This document shows positions 61,157 to 64,000 of a stretch of DNA of 64,000 nucleotides, in pieces. The notes beneath the pieces were generated by a model. That model saw nothing but the letters and a program-made list of their open reading frames with translations. It was not told where the DNA came from and did not search any database. The number at the start of each line of letters is the position of its first letter. Position 1 is the stretch's first letter. The stretch is from NCBI RefSeq assembly GCF_016592435.1, contig NZ_AP014545.1, positions 1,930,693-1,994,692 of the forward strand, written 5' to 3'. The position numbers were made by a program, and so were the translations under genes. Origin of the DNA: Amphritea japonica ATCC BAA-1530 (GTDB lineage: Bacteria; Pseudomonadota; Gammaproteobacteria; Pseudomonadales; Balneatricaceae).

Positions 61157-63952
61157 TTAGATACGTGCAGCTGGGATAGCTGTAGACGCTACACTCAAGT
61201 CTTCACTAGGTGGAGCAAAAGTAGTCAGGTCAATGCCCTCAACCGCTTCTTTGTACTCTTCCAGAGTCGGGAACCGACCCAGGACACAAGATAGAACTAC
61301 CATTGGGGTAGAGCCCAGCAAAGACTCACCTTTCTTCTCTGCAGTATCTTCCACAACACGGCCCTGGAACAGACGAGTAGAAGTAGCCAGCACGGTATCA
61401 CCCGCTTCAGCTTTTTCCTGGTTACCCATACACAGGTTACATCCAGGACGCTCAAGGTACAGAATGTTTTCGTACTTGGTACGCGCTGCTTCTTTTGGAT
61501 TCTCGTCAGAGAATTCAAAGCCAGCGAATTTCTCCAGCAGTTCCCAATCGCCTTCTGCTTTCAACTCGTCAACGATGTTGTAAGTCGGTGGCGCAACAAC
61601 CAGTGGTGCTTTAAAGGTGATAGGACCTTTCTTCTCAAGGTTACGCAGCATCGCAGCGATGATCTGCATATCGCCCTTGTGAACCATACAAGAACCAACG
61701 AAGCCCAGATCTACCTTACGGCCATCGTAGTATGAAGCAGGACGGATCACATCGTGGGTGTAACGCTTAGAGACGTCTTCGTTGTTTACATCTGGGTCAG
61801 CAATCATTGGCTCTTCGATTACGTCCAGATCAACAACAAGCTCAGCATAGTACTTAGCGTTGTCGTCCGGAGCCAGAGCAGGCGCTTCGCCTGATTTCAC
61901 TTCAGCGATACGCTTGTCAGCCAGATCGATCAGACCTTGCAGCATACCCGCTTCGTTTTCCATACCTTTGTTGATCATGATCTGGATACGGGACTTAGCC
62001 AGTTCCAGAGACTGAATCAGCGTGTCGTCAGTAGAAATACAGATAGAAGCTTTCGCCTTCATCTCTGCAGTCCAGTCAGTGAAGGTAAAGGCCTGGTCAG
62101 CCAGTAGAGTACCGATCTGTACTTCTATTACACGACCCTGGAATACGTTTTCACCACCGAACTTCTTCAGCATTTGTGCTTGAGTCGCGTGAACGATGTC
62201 ACGGAAATCCATGTGAGGCTTCATAGAACCTTTAAAGGTTACCTTCACAGACTCTGGGATTGGCATTGCAGACTCACCAGTCGCCAGTGCGATCGCAACG
62301 GTACCTGAGTCAGCACCGAACGCGACACCTTTAGACATACGGGTGTGAGAGTCACCACCGATGATGATTGCGCGGTCGTCAACTGTGATGTCATTCAGTA
62401 CTTTGTGAATAACGTCAGTCATTGAGTGGTAAACATGTTTCGGGTCACGTGCTGTGATTGCGCCGAACGCGTTCATGAACGCCATCAGCTTAGGCGTGTT
62501 TGCCTTAGCTTTGTTATCCCATACAGATGCTGTGTGACAACCAGATTGGAAAGCACCATCAACGCTTGTAGAGATAGTAGAAGCAGCCATGGCTTCCAGT
62601 TCCTGACAGGTCATAGGACCCGTAGTATCCTGAGAGCCTACGATATTCACTTTAACGCGAACATCAGAACCCGTGTGCAGAGGAGTCTTAGAAGTAACAC
62701 CCACTGCATTGCGGTTGAAGATCTTCTCAACAGCAGTCAGGCCCTGACCTTCATGAGAAATCTCTTTGGATTGTGCGTATACAGCCGGAGCTTCAACGCC
62801 CAGAGTTTCAGCTGCGAACGTTTGCAGCTTCTTACCGAAGGTTACCGCGTAAGAACCGCCAGCTTTCATGAATTCCACTTTTTGTGGCGTGAAAGCATCC
62901 GCTATATCAACCAGTTCCTGGTCACCGTTGTACAGTTTCTTAGCTTTAGTATCGATGGTCAGAACGGTACCCGTAGCAACTGAGTATGCTTCTTCCAGTA
63001 CTGGGTCGCCGTTTGCGTCACGAACAACTTCGCCGTTTGCGTCAGTTTTCTTAACCCAGTTTTTCAGGTCCAGACCGATACCGCCGGTCACACCAACAGT
63101 CGTCAGGAAGATAGGAGCGATACCATTAGTACCTGCAACAACCGGGTTGTTGTTGATGAACGGGATGTATGGAGACGTTTTTTCACCAGCCCACAGTGCA
63201 ACGTTGTTAACACCAGACATACGGGAAGAGCCTACACCCATGGTGCCTTTTTCAGCGATCAGCATCACTTTAGCATCAGGGTTTTGCTTGCCCATCTCAG
63301 CGATTTCCTGCTGAGCCTCTGGCGAGATCATGCACTTGCCGTGCAATTCACGGTCAGCACGCGAGTGAGATTGATTACCCGGAGACAATAAGTCAGTCGA
63401 GATATCACCCTCACCTGCAATGTAGGTAATAACTTTGATGGTCTCTGGAATGTCAGAGAGCTTGGTGAAGAATTCAGCTTTTGAGTAGCTTTCCAGGATG
63501 TCTTTAGCAATGGCATTGCCCGCTTTGAAAGCGTCAGCCAGACGAGCGCTGTCTGCGTCGTACAAGAATACCTGAGACTTCAGAACTTCAGCCGCAGCAG
63601 CCGCCTGAGCATCGTCAGACAGTGCGATATCCAGCAGTGCTTCAACAGAAGGACCGCCTTTCATGTGAGATAGTTGCTCAAGAGCAAACTCAGCAGAAAT
63701 CTCTGCAACAGTTTCTTTACCCAGAGCGATGTCTTTTAGGAAAGTCGCTTTAACGCCAGCCGCTGGAGTAGTACCGGGTAGAATGTTGTAGATGAAGAAG
63801 TTCAAAGATGCTTCGCGATGCTCATTACCAACGTCTTTAATCTGGGCAATGATTTCAGAAAGTAGCTCAGCGCTATCAATCGGTTTTGGATTCAGGCCAA
63901 GGTCCTTTTTACGAACCTCTATTTCTTCTAGGTAGTCAGAATAATAACTCAT
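61157..63952 (-). CDS. acnB: Aconitate hydratase B (bifunctional with 2-methylisocitrate dehydratase), long type
   Basis: Interconverts citrate and isocitrate in the TCA cycle with a 4Fe-4S cluster. The 931-residue protein is longer than the 865 of E. coli AcnB. It keeps the cluster ligands: a cysteine in FVGSCMVHKGD and both in RPGCNLCMGNQ, near residues 845-855. The swivel segment GEGDISTDLLSPGNQSHSR and the inserts KKTDANGEVV and KKLYNGDQELVD read like the Bacteroidetes form as I remember it, not like usual gammaproteobacterial AcnB. That suggests acquisition by transfer. A terminator follows. Confidence 0.94.
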   Translation of the reverse strand: MSYYSDYLEEIEVRKKDLGLNPKPIDSAELLSEIIAQIKDVGNEHREASLNFFIYNILPGTTPAAGVKATFLKDIALGKETVAEISAEFALEQLSHMKGGPSVEALLDIALSDDAQAAAAAEVLKSQVFLYDADSARLADAFKAGNAIAKDILESYSKAEFFTKLSDIPETIKVITYIAGEGDISTDLLSPGNQSHSRADRELHGKCMISPEAQQEIAEMGKQNPDAKVMLIAEKGTMGVGSSRMSGVNNVALWAGEKTSPYIPFINNNPVVAGTNGIAPIFLTTVGVTGGIGLDLKNWVKKTDANGEVVRDANGDPVLEEAYSVATGTVLTIDTKAKKLYNGDQELVDIADAFTPQKVEFMKAGGSYAVTFGKKLQTFAAETLGVEAPAVYAQSKEISHEGQGLTAVEKIFNRNAVGVTSKTPLHTGSDVRVKVNIVGSQDTTGPMTCQELEAMAASTISTSVDGAFQSGCHTASVWDNKAKANTPKLMAFMNAFGAITARDPKHVYHSMTDVIHKVLNDITVDDRAIIIGGDSHTRMSKGVAFGADSGTVAIALATGESAMPIPESVKVTFKGSMKPHMDFRDIVHATQAQMLKKFGGENVFQGRVIEVQIGTLLADQAFTFTDWTAEMKAKASICISTDDTLIQSLELAKSRIQIMINKGMENEAGMLQGLIDLADKRIAEVKSGEAPALAPDDNAKYYAELVVDLDVIEEPMIADPDVNNEDVSKRYTHDVIRPASYYDGRKVDLGFVGSCMVHKGDMQIIAAMLRNLEKKGPITFKAPLVVAPPTYNIVDELKAEGDWELLEKFAGFEFSDENPKEAARTKYENILYLERPGCNLCMGNQEKAEAGDTVLATSTRLFQGRVVEDTAEKKGESLLGSTPMVVLSCVLGRFPTLEEYKEAVEGIDLTTFAPPSEDLSVASTAIPAARI

Positions 63953-64000
63953 AGCGTAAAGCGTCTCGTCTCAATTAATTCTAATTATGAATCTGTAACA

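Overview
The window looks like the chromosome of a marine gammaproteobacterium, most like the Oceanospirillales. This rests on remembered synteny and protein style (cysS / glnS-ppiB-lpxH, GntR-type prp operon with acnD and prpF, monomeric Icd, ThrH, DsbD, LpxH); no search was run and no genus is claimed. No rRNA or tRNA gene, CRISPR array or integrase was found.

Layout. 1-9.0 kb: core genes cysS (cut by the window edge), nifJ and a hemerythrin-like gene lying between cysS and glnS, then ppiB and lpxH. 9.35-12.4 kb: a plus-strand run of integron-type gene cassettes separated by attC-like sites: a tautomerase-like protein, a small membrane protein, two GNAT acetyltransferases and an AbiTii-type phage-defence candidate. 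12.6-17.8 kb: a Kef-like antiporter, a VOC protein, and a LysR regulator divergent from an NAD(P)H oxidoreductase, an ABM monooxygenase and a thioredoxin-fold protein. 18.0-24.9 kb: the complete propionate (2-methylcitrate) operon, gntR-prpB-prpC-acnD-prpF, on the minus strand. 25.1-27.6 kb: an alpha/beta hydrolase and pabB. 27.8-32.6 kb: a second, minus-strand cassette cluster with seven intact attC-like sites and mostly small membrane or exported proteins. Neither cluster has an integrase here, so both look like CALINs (clusters of attC sites lacking integrases), or pieces of arrays whose integrase is elsewhere.

33.1-48.0 kb: an EAL protein with a degenerate GGDEF domain, azlCD, a tandem SnoaL-like protein, thrH, a GFA protein, a Bcr/CflA transporter, an isochorismatase-family hydrolase, a LysR gene divergent from a CoA-transferase pair, and a periplasmic-binding lipoprotein directly coupled to a diguanylate cyclase. 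48.2-55.7 kb: a cytochrome c, dsbD, a DAHP synthase, icd and a type II NADH dehydrogenase. 55.99-60.23 kb: six co-directional genes (two unrecognised proteins, two Roadblock-type proteins, a PAS protein and a PhnD-like protein without a signal peptide), the best candidate here for an undescribed signalling module. 61.2-64.0 kb: an aconitase B of unusual, Bacteroidetes-like type.

The metabolic genes centre on acetyl-CoA, propionyl-CoA and the TCA cycle (nifJ, prp operon, CoA transferase, icd, acnB). A family of short palindromic repeats with CTAG-containing ends lies at the edges of the cassette clusters and right after two other genes. Two genes carry apparent single-base frameshifts (hemerythrin-like, DUF2199), which may be real or sequencing errors.
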